From Sphingobium estronivorans (GTDB taxonomy: Bacteria; Pseudomonadota; Alphaproteobacteria; Sphingomonadales; Sphingomonadaceae): a DNA stretch of 64,000 bases. The position numbers and the translations under genes are program-made. Positions 1 through 9,659 of the stretch are shown piece after piece; the stretch's first letter is position 1; the number at the start of each line of letters is the position of its first letter. Below the pieces are notes generated by a model. That model worked only from the letters and a program-made list of their open reading frames with translations, did not search any database and was not told the origin of the DNA. The stretch spans positions 1-64,000 of the forward strand of contig NZ_LFCT01000014.1 in NCBI RefSeq assembly GCF_008692605.1, in the 5' to 3' direction.

Positions 1-1
1 G

Positions 2-928
2 ACCGTCACCGCGACGCAACTCGACAATTATGCCCATCATCCCGACATCACGGCCGATGACCTGGCGCAACTGGGCCATGTCGGCGTGGTCGCATCCGAT
101 CAGGATGGCGACAGCGCCACGGCGACCGTCAACCTGTCCGTTTCCGACGATGTGCCGTCACTGACGCTCGACGGCCCAACCAGCGTCGTTGAAGGCATGA
201 CGGCGACCGGCAGCTGGTCGGAGGTGATCGGCGCGGATCAGCCGGGCGCTTCAACGGAAGTCCTGTTCGGCGGCAACAGCTATGCGGTCGGTGCCGCAAT
301 CGATACGGGACTGGGCATTTTGACGGTGAAGGCCGACAATAGCTGGACCTTCGTCGCGAACAACAATCTCAACAACAGCCTCAATCCGTCGATCAGCTTC
401 GACATCAAGGTGACGGACGCCGATGGCGACGTGGCGCAACATAGCCAGACGGTCGCGATCACGGACGGCACCGGCCCGACGGCGGGCGCGCCGCTCAGCC
501 TCCAGATGGACGATCAGAATCTGGCGGGCGGCACGACGCAGGGCAATCCCGATTTCGTGTCGGGCAATGTCGGCTTCACCGCCGGGTCGGATGCGCTGAC
601 CGGCTTTGCCTTTGCGACGGACCTTTCCGCTCTCACCGGCGGCCTGACCTGGAACCGGGTCAGCGCCACGCTGATCGAGGGGTGGGACGGCCCGGTCGGC
701 ACCGGCACGAAGATCGTTGCGCTGACATTGTCGGCGCCTGCCTCCATCGGCGCGGGCCTTAGCGGCAATGTTCAGGTCGTCGCGACGCAACTCCACAATT
801 ATGACAGCCATCCGGGCATCAATGTGGACGACAGCGTCAATCTGGGCAGCGTCGGTGTCGTCGCATCCGATCAGGATGGCGACAGCGCCACGGCGACCGT
901 GAACCTGTCTGTCTCCGACGACGTTCCT
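2..928 (+). repeat. 771-bp repeat period in adhesin gene
   Basis: The segments 2-157 and 773-928 encode closely similar stretches, both ending in VASDQDGDSATATVN and then SDDVP. About 40 bp of DNA around 90-130 and 861-901 is almost identical. The period is 771 bp (257 codons), which keeps the frame. It marks the junction between adhesin repeat units and predicts more copies upstream. Confidence 0.85.
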
Positions 929-3900
929 CACGCTGTCGACGATGGTCAGATCGCGACGGTCGACGACAATGCCGCGGGCATCGTCATCGGCACGGTGGCG
1001 GGCCTGCTCGGCAATGACAGATTCGGCGCGGACGGCGCCGGTACGCCGCCAATCGCGATCGGCACCGGCAGTCTGGGCGGCACCATCGCCATCGTCGGCG
1101 GCAACCTTGTCTATACGTCGCACCATAATATCACCGCGCCCTATGCGTCGGTGGGCGAGACGTTCACCTACACCATCAAGGATGGGGACGGCGACACCTC
1201 GTCCGCGACCTTCTCGGTCCTGCTGACCGATACGGGGCCGTCGATCGGCGCGGCGGCGGCAAGTTTCATCGTGGATGAGGACGGCCTTGCCAATGGCATG
1301 ACCCAGCCAGTGACGGGCGACGTCGACGGCGCGGATACGGTGAAGACCGGCACGCTGGCCGGGCTGAACTTCGGCGTCGACGGTCCGGGCAACATCGCGC
1401 TGGGCGCGGTGGCCGACACGGGCCTGCGGACGCTGTCGGACCATGTGATCAAGACGGTGTGGGATTCGGTGAGCCATACGCTGACCGGTCAGGATGCGGT
1501 GACGGGGACGAATGTCTTCACCCTCCAGATCACCGACGTGGCGAGCGGCGCCTATCGCTTCGAACTGCTGTCGCCGATCAAGCACAGCGATCCGGCGAGC
1601 GAGGACAATAAAATCCTCTCCGTCGCGGTGACCGTCACCGACGCGGAAAATGAAAGCGCCAGCGGGACGATCACCGTCACCATCAACGACGACAGTCCGA
1701 TGGTGACGGCCAGCCTGCCGACCGCAGCTTCGCTGGTGGTCGATGAAACCAACCTGGCGGCGGACACTACCGTCAGCTATGCGGGTAACTTTGCGGTGCT
1801 GTACGGTGCCGATGGCAAGGGATCGCTCAGCTATTCGCTGGGCGTCAGTGGACAGGGCGCCGCCACCAACATCCGCGACACCGCCACGGGCAACACCGTT
1901 TTCCTCTTCCTGGAATCCGGCAAGGTCGTCGGCCGCGAAGGCACCAGCTCAGCCAATGCAGCCGGCGGGCCGGTCGTGTTCCAGCTCACGGTCGATGCGC
2001 TTGGCGCGGTGACGCTGGATCAGCAGCGCGCCGTGCTGCACACGCCCGATACCGGCCCCAATCAGGCCATCGGGCTGGATGTGGGCGCCCTTATCACCCT
2101 GACCGCGACGGCGGTGGACGGCGATGGCGATGCGGTGAGCCAGCAGATCAACTTCGGCCAGACCATCAGCTTCCTGGACGATGCCGGTACGCTCGGCGCC
2201 TTCAGCAACATCACGGTGGTCAACGGCGCCAATGTCGTCGGCAACGGCACCTTCAGTTATAATCCCGGCGCCGATGGGCATGGCAATTTCACCATCACCG
2301 CCCCGACGCTGGCCGGCATCACCTACAGCACCACGCAAAACGCCACGGGCGCGCTGCTGACGGCGACCAGCGATCCCGATGGACCGGGGGGCAATCCGCC
2401 GGTCACCGTCTTCACGCTTCAGGTGAATGCGGACGGCACTTCGGTTTTCACGCTGGTCACGCCCCAGGCGGCATCGAGCGAGACGATCTCGCTGCTGGGC
2501 CTTTCTTCCGGCGGGCCGACGCCATTCCTCGAAACGCCGGATGGGCGGGTCGAATTCACCGGCAGCGGCAGCGGCGTGAACTCCTCCACCCAAGGCTTCG
2601 GCATTGCCAATCAGTTTGTCGCCAATGGCGAGAGCTTCACGATGGAGTTCCACAACCCCGGGCAGGCCGGCAATCAGGCCGCCAATGTCAATCCGGAGAT
2701 GGTGAGTTCCATCGTCCTCAAGAATGACAGCATCAACGGATCGCTGAACATCAAGGTCACGGTCTATAATGACGTGACCGGCCAGTCGGAGGTGGTCTAC
2801 ACCAATCTTGCCGTCACAGGATCGTCGACCACCATCGATCCCGTGATGTCGGAGTTCAACCGCGTTTCCGTCGAGGGCGTGGGCGGCAGTGGGCAGGGCG
2901 TGCGCTTCACCACGCTGGTCCTCAACAAGACGATCCTGCCGGCCGATGTCGACCTGCATTTCACCGTGCAGGCGACGGACAAGGATGGCGATGTCACCAC
3001 CACATCGCCGCTCAACGTCTTTGTCGATGCGACCAGCCCGACGCCGCCAGTGGCGATCGACCTGAATGGCGACGGCCTGCATTTCGTAGGTCTGGCCGCC
3101 GGAGTCAGCCATGATTATGGCAGCGGCGCGGTGGCGACGGCATGGGTGTCGTCGGATGATGGGCTGCTGGCCCACGCCACCGGCAACGGGCTCGACATCA
3201 TGTTCACCGACGATGCCAAGGGCGCGACGAGCGACCTTGAGGGGCTTCGCCTTGCCTATGACAGCAATGGCGATGGCAAGCTGGATGCGGGCGACGCCGC
3301 CTTCCATGAATTCGGCGTCTGGCAGGATGCGAACGGCAATGGCGTGGTCGATCCGGGCGAATTCAAGTCGCTCACCGATCTTGGCATCGCATCGATCGAT
3401 CTGACTGCCGACGGCAAAGGCTATCAGGCCGCAAATGGCGAAGTCACGGTTCTGGGCGAGGCGAGCTTCACCCGCACGGACGGCACCAAAGGCACGGTCG
3501 GGGACGTGATCTTCGCTACCGGCAGCAGCAGCGAGGCAAGCAAGACCGCGGAAAATACGTCCGCCGGTCTCAACCAGGCGCTGGTCGCGGCCAGTCTGGT
3601 CGCGGCGGTTGGCGCGGCCGAGACGGTGCAGGAAACGCAGCCTGCGTCGACCACCCAGCAAACCGCGCCGGTCGTGACGGAAACCGCTCCGGCCAGCAGC
3701 GCCACGGCGGAGCCGACGGCGGCCGAGAGCAAGGACAGCGCGCTCGCGCCGGCCGACGATCAATCGGCGCGTCAGGCTGAACAGCCCGCTCCACAGACAA
3801 GCCATGCCAGCGAGGAAGCGGCACCGGATCATGCCCGACTGTCGGGTGGCGGCGCGGCGCACACTCAGGCGGCGGATGCGGCGCAGACGGATCATCCTTC

Positions 3901-4237
3901 GCCGGGCGATCATCAGGGCCTGCTGGCGCAGTCGATCAACCTGCCTGCCTTTGACGGCAATGCGGCGGCGGTCCTGGCCGCTGCGGTCCATGGCCCGGCC
4001 GGACCGGCAGGCGCGAATGCGGCGGCGGAGGTCGTGAAGGAAGCGCTGGGTACCCATGACGCGCCGAATATCGATGCGCTGCTGGCGGCCTTGCCGGGCG
4101 GTGCGCATCCGGTGGCTCCAGTCTTGTTGAACCCGGTCGCCACAGAAGCGGTCGACAGCGGCCATCTGGCCGCGGCCGCAGCCATCTTCCACGCGGCGAT
4201 GGCCGCGCACGAAGCCATGGCGGTCGCTCATGGCTGA
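2..4237 (+). CDS. Giant type I-secreted repeat adhesin (3' part, start outside window)
   Basis: The frame is open from base 2, so this is the C-terminal ~1411 residues of a longer protein. It is built from bacterial Ig-like/T1SS-143-type repeats carrying DGDSATA and VSDDVP motifs; one unit boundary recurs 257 residues later, almost unchanged. Near the C-terminus are DLNGDGL and two EF-hand loops (DSNGDGKLDAGD at 3260-3295, DANGNGVVDPGE at 3326-3361), suggesting calcium binding. The last ~230 residues are Ala/Pro/Gln/His-rich, and I see no RTX GGxGxD nonapeptides. The exporter genes downstream and the LapG-like protease support a LapA/BapA-like surface adhesin. Its N-terminal retention module, where LapG would cut, is not in the window. 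Family is clear; the exact adhesin class is inferred. Confidence 0.88.
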   Translation, partial: TVTATQLDNYAHHPDITADDLAQLGHVGVVASDQDGDSATATVNLSVSDDVPSLTLDGPTSVVEGMTATGSWSEVIGADQPGASTEVLFGGNSYAVGAAIDTGLGILTVKADNSWTFVANNNLNNSLNPSISFDIKVTDADGDVAQHSQTVAITDGTGPTAGAPLSLQMDDQNLAGGTTQGNPDFVSGNVGFTAGSDALTGFAFATDLSALTGGLTWNRVSATLIEGWDGPVGTGTKIVALTLSAPASIGAGLSGNVQVVATQLHNYDSHPGINVDDSVNLGSVGVVASDQDGDSATATVNLSVSDDVPHAVDDGQIATVDDNAAGIVIGTVAGLLGNDRFGADGAGTPPIAIGTGSLGGTIAIVGGNLVYTSHHNITAPYASVGETFTYTIKDGDGDTSSATFSVLLTDTGPSIGAAAASFIVDEDGLANGMTQPVTGDVDGADTVKTGTLAGLNFGVDGPGNIALGAVADTGLRTLSDHVIKTVWDSVSHTLTGQDAVTGTNVFTLQITDVASGAYRFELLSPIKHSDPASEDNKILSVAVTVTDAENESASGTITVTINDDSPMVTASLPTAASLVVDETNLAADTTVSYAGNFAVLYGADGKGSLSYSLGVSGQGAATNIRDTATGNTVFLFLESGKVVGREGTSSANAAGGPVVFQLTVDALGAVTLDQQRAVLHTPDTGPNQAIGLDVGALITLTATAVDGDGDAVSQQINFGQTISFLDDAGTLGAFSNITVVNGANVVGNGTFSYNPGADGHGNFTITAPTLAGITYSTTQNATGALLTATSDPDGPGGNPPVTVFTLQVNADGTSVFTLVTPQAASSETISLLGLSSGGPTPFLETPDGRVEFTGSGSGVNSSTQGFGIANQFVANGESFTMEFHNPGQAGNQAANVNPEMVSSIVLKNDSINGSLNIKVTVYNDVTGQSEVVYTNLAVTGSSTTIDPVMSEFNRVSVEGVGGSGQGVRFTTLVLNKTILPADVDLHFTVQATDKDGDVTTTSPLNVFVDATSPTPPVAIDLNGDGLHFVGLAAGVSHDYGSGAVATAWVSSDDGLLAHATGNGLDIMFTDDAKGATSDLEGLRLAYDSNGDGKLDAGDAAFHEFGVWQDANGNGVVDPGEFKSLTDLGIASIDLTADGKGYQAANGEVTVLGEASFTRTDGTKGTVGDVIFATGSSSEASKTAENTSAGLNQALVAASLVAAVGAAETVQETQPASTTQQTAPVVTETAPASSATAEPTAAESKDSALAPADDQSARQAEQPAPQTSHASEEAAPDHARLSGGGAAHTQAADAAQTDHPSPGDHQGLLAQSINLPAFDGNAAAVLAAAVHGPAGPAGANAAAEVVKEALGTHDAPNIDALLAALPGGAHPVAPVLLNPVATEAVDSGHLAAAAAIFHAAMAAHEAMAVAHG

Positions 4238-4279
4238 GCCGGAAACGAACCTACCTCGCGGGGAATATTGGGGAGAGTG

Positions 4280-4987
4280 ATGATGCGAAATGCGTTGGGG
4301 AAGGCGGCGGCTGCCGGGTTGGCGACCGCCATGCTGACGAGTGCGGCCTGGGCGGCGCCAGCTTCGCCCTTGCTGCAACTGGGCAAGTCCGAATTGAACG
4401 ATGCGCTCAGAAGCCGTTATGACACGGCGGTCAAGGCCGCGGGCGACACGAGCGTGCGCGCCGCGCAGGACAGCCGCTGGACCTATGCGGTCGAGGCGAA
4501 GAACCAGTGCGGCATCGCCATCGGTTTCATCAAATCCGGCACGAAGGATGCGGACAGCATCAACAAGTGCGACGACTTTGTGGCCCGCCTCTCGGCGCCG
4601 CCACCGCCGCCGGTGTCGGCAGCTTCAGCCCCACCCGCGCTGGACTGTACGGCACCGGCGGTGTCCATCTTCTTCGACTGGAACATGGATACGCCGCTGC
4701 CCGAGGGCGTGAACACCGTCAACGCGCTAACGCAGACGGCGGCCCAGTGCGGCTGGAAGCGCTTCGGCGTCACCGGCTACACCGACACGTCGGGCGGCAC
4801 CCGGTATAATGACGGGCTGTCGCTGCGCAGGGCGCAGAATGTGGCTGGCCTGATGAGCCAGGGCGGGGTCGCGATGGGTGCGATGACCGTCACCGGCCTG
4901 GGCGAAACCCAGCTCAAGATCGAAACCGCCGATGGTGTGCGCGAACCGATGAACCGTCGGGTCGAGATCACCGCCAGCGCGAATTAA
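4280..4987 (+). CDS. OmpA-family outer membrane/peptidoglycan-binding protein
   Basis: A 235-residue protein with an N-terminal signal peptide (hydrophobic core then AAWAAPA). A C-terminal OmpA-like domain follows from about residue 120: a short aromatic strand (FFDWN), then GYTDTSGGTRYNDGLSLRRA, then NRRVEI. This domain normally binds peptidoglycan. I chose ATG 4280 (4283 is equally possible) because GGGGAG lies just upstream; TTG 4268 would put that site inside the gene. It sits 42 bp after the adhesin and 12 bp before the TolC gene, so it is probably co-transcribed. It may anchor the secretion channel to the wall; that role is inferred. Confidence 0.85.
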   Translation: MMRNALGKAAAAGLATAMLTSAAWAAPASPLLQLGKSELNDALRSRYDTAVKAAGDTSVRAAQDSRWTYAVEAKNQCGIAIGFIKSGTKDADSINKCDDFVARLSAPPPPPVSAASAPPALDCTAPAVSIFFDWNMDTPLPEGVNTVNALTQTAAQCGWKRFGVTGYTDTSGGTRYNDGLSLRRAQNVAGLMSQGGVAMGAMTVTGLGETQLKIETADGVREPMNRRVEITASAN

Positions 4988-4999
4988 GGGGAGGAAGGC

Positions 5000-6394
5000 A
5001 TGACCATCATGCGCAAGACCTGCGGCAGCCTGATCGCCATTTGCGCGGCTGCCATGGTTTCGACGGGCTGGGCCCAGACCACGGATCTGAAGAGCGCCAT
5101 TGCGGCGGCCATCGACAGCCACCCGGAAATCAACCAGGCGATCCAGAACAAGGAAGCCATAGAGTTCGAACGCGAGCAGGCGCAGGGCCTCTATCTGCCG
5201 CGCGTCAGTGTCGAGGGGTCTGCCGGCGTCCGCCGTCTGGATAATGCCACGCGTCGCGCCCTGAACCTGGATAATGAGACGCTCTGGCCGCTCGAAGCCA
5301 GCGTGACGGCCGAGCAAACCGTCTGGGATTCCGGCTATCGCAGCGCGGAAAAGCGGCGGCAGGCGGCGCGGACCGACGGCGCCGCGCTGCGTGTCGGCGA
5401 ACGCTCGCAATTCGTGGCGCTGAACGTCACGCGCCAATATCTGGACTATATGCTCCAGCAGCGCGTCGTCGCAGCGTCGGAGGATAATATCGCCTTCCAC
5501 CGCAAGCTGCTGGGCGACCTCAGCGAAGGCGTATCGAAGGGGTCGATCAGCATCGCCGACCAGCAGCAGGCCGAGGAACGGATGCAGGCGGCCCTCGTTC
5601 GCAAGAGCGAGGCGGAGCAGGACATGACCAATGCGGCCATCCAGTTCCGCACCCTGACCGGCCTGTCCATCGATCAGGTGACGATGCCCGATCCCGTCAC
5701 CAATGCCGTTCCGCCGACTCTGGACGAAGCCATTGCCGCCGCGCGGACCAACAATCCGCTGGTTCGCGAGGCCGAAGCCGACGTGCAGGCGGCCCATGCG
5801 GTGGTGGATGAGGCGAAGTCGGAGCTTGGGCCGACGGTTGCGGTGGAAGGCACCGGCCGCGTGGGTCAGGACATTGACGGCTTCCGGGGCAACACCAATG
5901 ATCTGCAGGGGCGGGTGGTCGTCCGCTGGCAGCTCTATAATGGCGGCATCAACCGGGCGAAGGTCCAGGAAATGAACCGCCGGACGAGCGAGGCCCGTTT
6001 CCGCCTCAGTCAGCGCCAGCGCGAGGCGGAGGAAGATGTCCGCACCGCCTGGAACCGCTGGGACACGGAAAAGAAACGCGTCAACGACCTGTCGCGGCAG
6101 GGCATGGTATCGGACAGCCTGCTGGTCTCCTATCGCGAGCAGTTCAATGTCGGGCGGCGTTCGTTGCTGGACGTGCTGGATTCGCAGAACACGCGTTTCA
6201 ACACCCAAGTGCGGACGGAAACGGCCCGCTTCTCGGAGATTTTCGCGCAATATCAGATACTGGCGGCGACCAACCAGTTGCTCGACACGCTGGGGATTGC
6301 GGCGCCTTCGGATGCCAAGGCAGAGGCGCGCAAGAAATATGATGTCCCGGACCTGCCGCCCGCTGAATTGCAGCGGCGGCGCTATCCGGGTTGA
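5000..6394 (+). CDS. TolC-family outer membrane channel of type I secretion
   Basis: 464 residues with a signal peptide ending near GWAQT and the two long helical repeats of TolC/LapE/AggA proteins: L-K-x-A-I-A-A-A-I-D-x-H-P near the N-terminus and an analogous DEAIAAARTNNP in the middle. GGGGAGGAAGG precedes ATG 5000. It would form the outer membrane duct for the adhesin, together with the ABC protein and the HlyD-family adaptor encoded next. A 107-bp gap holding a hairpin separates it from the ABC gene. Confidence 0.93.
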   Translation: MTIMRKTCGSLIAICAAAMVSTGWAQTTDLKSAIAAAIDSHPEINQAIQNKEAIEFEREQAQGLYLPRVSVEGSAGVRRLDNATRRALNLDNETLWPLEASVTAEQTVWDSGYRSAEKRRQAARTDGAALRVGERSQFVALNVTRQYLDYMLQQRVVAASEDNIAFHRKLLGDLSEGVSKGSISIADQQQAEERMQAALVRKSEAEQDMTNAAIQFRTLTGLSIDQVTMPDPVTNAVPPTLDEAIAAARTNNPLVREAEADVQAAHAVVDEAKSELGPTVAVEGTGRVGQDIDGFRGNTNDLQGRVVVRWQLYNGGINRAKVQEMNRRTSEARFRLSQRQREAEEDVRTAWNRWDTEKKRVNDLSRQGMVSDSLLVSYREQFNVGRRSLLDVLDSQNTRFNTQVRTETARFSEIFAQYQILAATNQLLDTLGIAAPSDAKAEARKKYDVPDLPPAELQRRRYPG

Positions 6395-6440
6395 GCATTT
6401 CGAAGCCGGCTGGGAACAGCCGAAGGCTCGCGAAATGCGG
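6393..6440. repeat. Hairpin between tolC and ABC genes; possible divergent copy of the palindromic element
   Basis: GCATTTCG (6395-6402) pairs with CGAAATGC (6431-6438), with an inner GGCTG-GGAA-CAGCC stem. No T-run follows, so it is a poor Rho-independent terminator. Read on the minus strand it ends in ATGCTC after a TTCCCA core, like the 3' hairpin of the elements at 14197 and 41956. The hairpin is certain; the relationship is only suggestive. Confidence 0.55.
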
Positions 6441-6501
6441 TGAAAGAAGCTGATCCATCTTTGGGGCTATCCGGGCGCAAGTCCGGATGGGCGGGTAAAC
6501 A

Positions 6502-8661
6502 ATGTTGGAACGAAGCACATTAAGTCTGGCCGAATGGCTGGACCATCAGGGCACGCCCAGCGACGAGTTGGTTGAGAGCATCGCCCATGCGGCGCGGCAT
6601 TTCGACCGGTCGCCGGGGATCGTAAGCCTCCGCGCGGGCCTTGCCGTCGATGAATCCGGGCGTTTGCCCTTTCATCAGGCGGAATCCGCGCTCGATCAGA
6701 TCGGTCTTTTGAGCGATCATGTCCGGGGTCGGCTGGACAAATGGCGGCCCGGCAATCTGCCCGCCATCCTGCCGCTGCGGGGCGGTCGCTTCCTGCTGCT
6801 GCTGGATGTGCGCGCCGGCGACGCGCTGGTGCAACTGCCCCATGCGACCGAACCGGTCTGGGCGCCGCTCAGTGATCTCGACAGCCATTTCACCGGCGAG
6901 GCGCTGGTCGTCATGGCCGATCATGGCCGCGAACGCGCCGAGGAACGCCCTTGGGATGAACGCGCCCGCCAGCACTGGTTCTGGCGTGAGGTGTGGCGGG
7001 CACGCGGCGCCTTCGGTTATGTCATGCTGGCGGCGGCGATCATCAACCTGCTCGCCTTCGCTTTGCCGCTGTTCACGATGAACGTCTATGACCGCATCAT
7101 CCCGAACAAGGCGGCATCCAGCCTTTGGGTGCTGGGCGTCGGCGTGATGCTGGCCTTCAGCCTCGACTTCGCGCTGCGGATCGCCCGCGCAAGGCTGGTG
7201 GATGAGGCCGGGCGGGAGATTGACGAACGCCTGTCGCAACGGCTGTTCGAAAAGGTGATGAACACGCCACTCGCCAGCCGCGCGGGCAGCACCGGCGCTC
7301 TTGCGCGGCGGGTGTCCGAGTTCGAATCCGTGCGCGAATTCTTCACCTCGACCACAGTGGTCCTGGTGGTGGACATAGCGTTCCTCTTCTTCTTCGTCGC
7401 GATCATCGCGCTTCTGGGGGGCTGGCTGGCCATCGTACCGGTGGTCATGATGGGGATCATGGCGAGCGCGGGATTTTTCCTGCAACGGTCGATGGCCCGC
7501 CTGTCACGCGATGCGCAGGCGGACTCCAGCCTGCAAAGCTCCGCACTGGTCGAAGCCATTGGCGGCATCGAGACGCTGAAGGCGTGCCGCGCCGAGGGGC
7601 GGATGCTGGATCGCTGGCGCCGCTATGCCCGGATGAGCGCGGCGACGCAGGAAAAGCTGCGGCGGCTCTCTTCGAAGAGCGTCACGCTGGCCGCCCTGTG
7701 CCAGCAGGTGACGAGCATCGCTCTGGTCATCGGCGGTTTCTATATGTTCGCGGCGGGGGAGATTTCCATGGGCGCGATCATTGCCATCGTCATGCTGGCG
7801 GGGCGGTCGCTGGCGCCTGTGGGACAGCTGGCCTTCGTGATCGTACGGGCGCGGCAGGCAATGACAACGCTGGACAGCCTCCAGACGCTGATCGACCAGC
7901 CCGACGAGCGGCTCGACGGCGCGCGGGGCATCATACCCAAGATCCGCCAGGGCGCCATCGTCATGCAGGGGCTGGAATTCGCCTATCCCGGCGCCAGCCA
8001 GCCGAGCCTGCGCGGAATCGACCTGCGCATCGAGCCGGGCGATCGCATCGGCCTGATTGGGCGCGTCGCTTCGGGCAAGTCGACGCTGGGCCGGGTGATC
8101 TGCGGCCTCTATCCTCCGGCGGGTGGCGCGATGACCATCGACGATGTCGATAGCCGCCAATATCATCCGCACGAACTGCGCTCCGCCTTCCGCTATGTCG
8201 GGCAGGATGCCGAACTGTTCAGCGGATCGGTGCGCGAAAACCTGCTGCTCGGCGCGCGCGAAGCCGATGACGAAAAGCTGCTGGAGGCGCTCGAACGCTC
8301 GGGCGCATTCCGTTTCTTCGGACACGATGCGGCGGGGTTCGATCTGCACATCGGTGAGCGCGGCAATCGTCTGTCGGGTGGCCAGAGGAGTTTTCTGGTG
8401 CTGGCGCGCGCGCTGGTGGAACCGGCAAAGCTGCTCTTCCTCGACGAGCCGACCGGCGCAATGGACAATCAGACCGAAAATCTGTTCATCGACCATCTGG
8501 AAAAGGCGCTGGAGCCGGACCAGACGCTGATCGTGTCGACCCACCGCCATGCGTTGCTGCGGATCGTCGACCGGCTGATCGTGATCGATCAGGGCGTGGT
8601 GCTGGCCGACGGCCCGCGGGATGAGATCATCGGCCAGCTCCAGCGCGGAGCCGGGCAATGA
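6502..8661 (+). CDS. Type I secretion ABC transporter (LapB-like permease/ATPase)
   Basis: 719 residues in three parts. The N-terminal ~150 residues resemble a C39-peptidase-like domain but show no catalytic Cys. The transmembrane domain spans about residues 170-450 (for example YVMLAAAIINLLAFALPLF). The ATPase domain has Walker A GRVASGKST near residue 520, signature LSGGQR and Walker B LLFLDEPT. Such exporters use the degenerate C39 domain to hold the substrate rather than cleave it. Its last 4 bp overlap the next gene (ATGA), implying coupled translation. The substrate is most likely the adjacent adhesin. Confidence 0.94.
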   Translation: MLERSTLSLAEWLDHQGTPSDELVESIAHAARHFDRSPGIVSLRAGLAVDESGRLPFHQAESALDQIGLLSDHVRGRLDKWRPGNLPAILPLRGGRFLLLLDVRAGDALVQLPHATEPVWAPLSDLDSHFTGEALVVMADHGRERAEERPWDERARQHWFWREVWRARGAFGYVMLAAAIINLLAFALPLFTMNVYDRIIPNKAASSLWVLGVGVMLAFSLDFALRIARARLVDEAGREIDERLSQRLFEKVMNTPLASRAGSTGALARRVSEFESVREFFTSTTVVLVVDIAFLFFFVAIIALLGGWLAIVPVVMMGIMASAGFFLQRSMARLSRDAQADSSLQSSALVEAIGGIETLKACRAEGRMLDRWRRYARMSAATQEKLRRLSSKSVTLAALCQQVTSIALVIGGFYMFAAGEISMGAIIAIVMLAGRSLAPVGQLAFVIVRARQAMTTLDSLQTLIDQPDERLDGARGIIPKIRQGAIVMQGLEFAYPGASQPSLRGIDLRIEPGDRIGLIGRVASGKSTLGRVICGLYPPAGGAMTIDDVDSRQYHPHELRSAFRYVGQDAELFSGSVRENLLLGAREADDEKLLEALERSGAFRFFGHDAAGFDLHIGERGNRLSGGQRSFLVLARALVEPAKLLFLDEPTGAMDNQTENLFIDHLEKALEPDQTLIVSTHRHALLRIVDRLIVIDQGVVLADGPRDEIIGQLQRGAGQ

Positions 8662-9659
8662 GCGCGCTGGTTCGCAGCGTCGGTATCGCCGCGCCGGTGG
8701 CGCTGGCGGCGGCGACGGCAGCATTTTGGCATCATGCGCCGCCGCGCCCCGCCATGCACGCGAAGATCGTGGAATCCGCGCCGGCGATCCCGCGCCAATA
8801 TCTGGCACTGGTTGCCCTGACGGAGCAGGCCGATCCTGCCGTGGAGGGCGATAGCATTGAAGGGGACAGGGCGCGGGAAGAAAATCAACGCCTCGGCTTT
8901 GCTGGCGGCGCGATCAGTGCGGCCAAGCCTTTTCGCGCCCTGGCGATGGCGGAGGAAGATCATGAACGCGCGCTCCAGTGCCTGACGCAGGCCATCTATT
9001 ATGAAGCCGCCCGCGAACCCGAAAGCGGCCAGCGCGCCGTCGCGCAGGTGGTGTTGAACCGGGTGCGCCATCCGGCCTTCGCCAAGACGGTCTGCGGTGT
9101 CGTCTATCAGCGCTTCGATGCGTCGGTCTGCCAGTTCAGCTTCGTCTGCGACGGGTCCCTTGCACGGCACCCGCTGCCCGACCTCTGGAGTCGGGCGAAG
9201 CGGATCGCCGCCGATGCCTTGAATGGCCGGGTCGAAAAGGATGTTGGCACCGCGACCCATTATCACGCCGATTATGTCTTTCCGCGCTGGGCGCCGCATC
9301 TGGCGAAGCTGGCCCAGATCGGCGCGCATATCTTCTACCGCTGGCCGGGAGGATGGGGCCTGCCGGGCGCCTTTACCGGACGCTATGCGGGCGGTGAGCA
9401 TATTCCCGCCTTCGACCCGACGCGCTTCGTCGCGGCGCCGCAGCCGATCATCGACTATCCGCCCGTCGCGGCCCTGCCGGAACGGCGGGCGGCCAATGAT
9501 GTCGGCGGGCGCATGGACCCGACCAAGGGATGGAAGCTCTCCCTTCCCGATCCTTCGACAAGCGGCGGCGCGTTGAGCGAGATGCTCGCCCGCCAGCAAA
9601 AGGCCGCGCCAGTGACTCTGGCGGCCGACAACCACCATATTCAAGGGGTGCAACCATGA
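8658..9659 (+). CDS. SleB-type cell wall hydrolase (Hydrolase_2 family)
   Basis: 333 residues with an N-terminal hydrophobic segment (signal peptide or anchor) and the cell-wall hydrolase domain at about residues 105-230. The domain includes ALQCLTQAIYYEAAREPESG, the catalytic-type Glu in YYEAA, QVVLNRVRHP and GTATHYHADYV. These enzymes cleave peptidoglycan. The gene overlaps the ABC gene and the HlyD gene by 4 bp each (ATGA both times), so it is a built-in part of the exporter operon. A role in opening the wall for the secretion channel is inferred from context only. Confidence 0.88.
   Translation: MSALVRSVGIAAPVALAAATAAFWHHAPPRPAMHAKIVESAPAIPRQYLALVALTEQADPAVEGDSIEGDRAREENQRLGFAGGAISAAKPFRALAMAEEDHERALQCLTQAIYYEAAREPESGQRAVAQVVLNRVRHPAFAKTVCGVVYQRFDASVCQFSFVCDGSLARHPLPDLWSRAKRIAADALNGRVEKDVGTATHYHADYVFPRWAPHLAKLAQIGAHIFYRWPGGWGLPGAFTGRYAGGEHIPAFDPTRFVAAPQPIIDYPPVAALPERRAANDVGGRMDPTKGWKLSLPDPSTSGGALSEMLARQQKAAPVTLAADNHHIQGVQP

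Noticed and set aside
1949-4378. 809-codon minus-strand open frame opposite the adhesin
   Set aside because: The plus strand has the repeat adhesin; the antisense product is Arg/Gly/Asp-rich with no recognisable domain.
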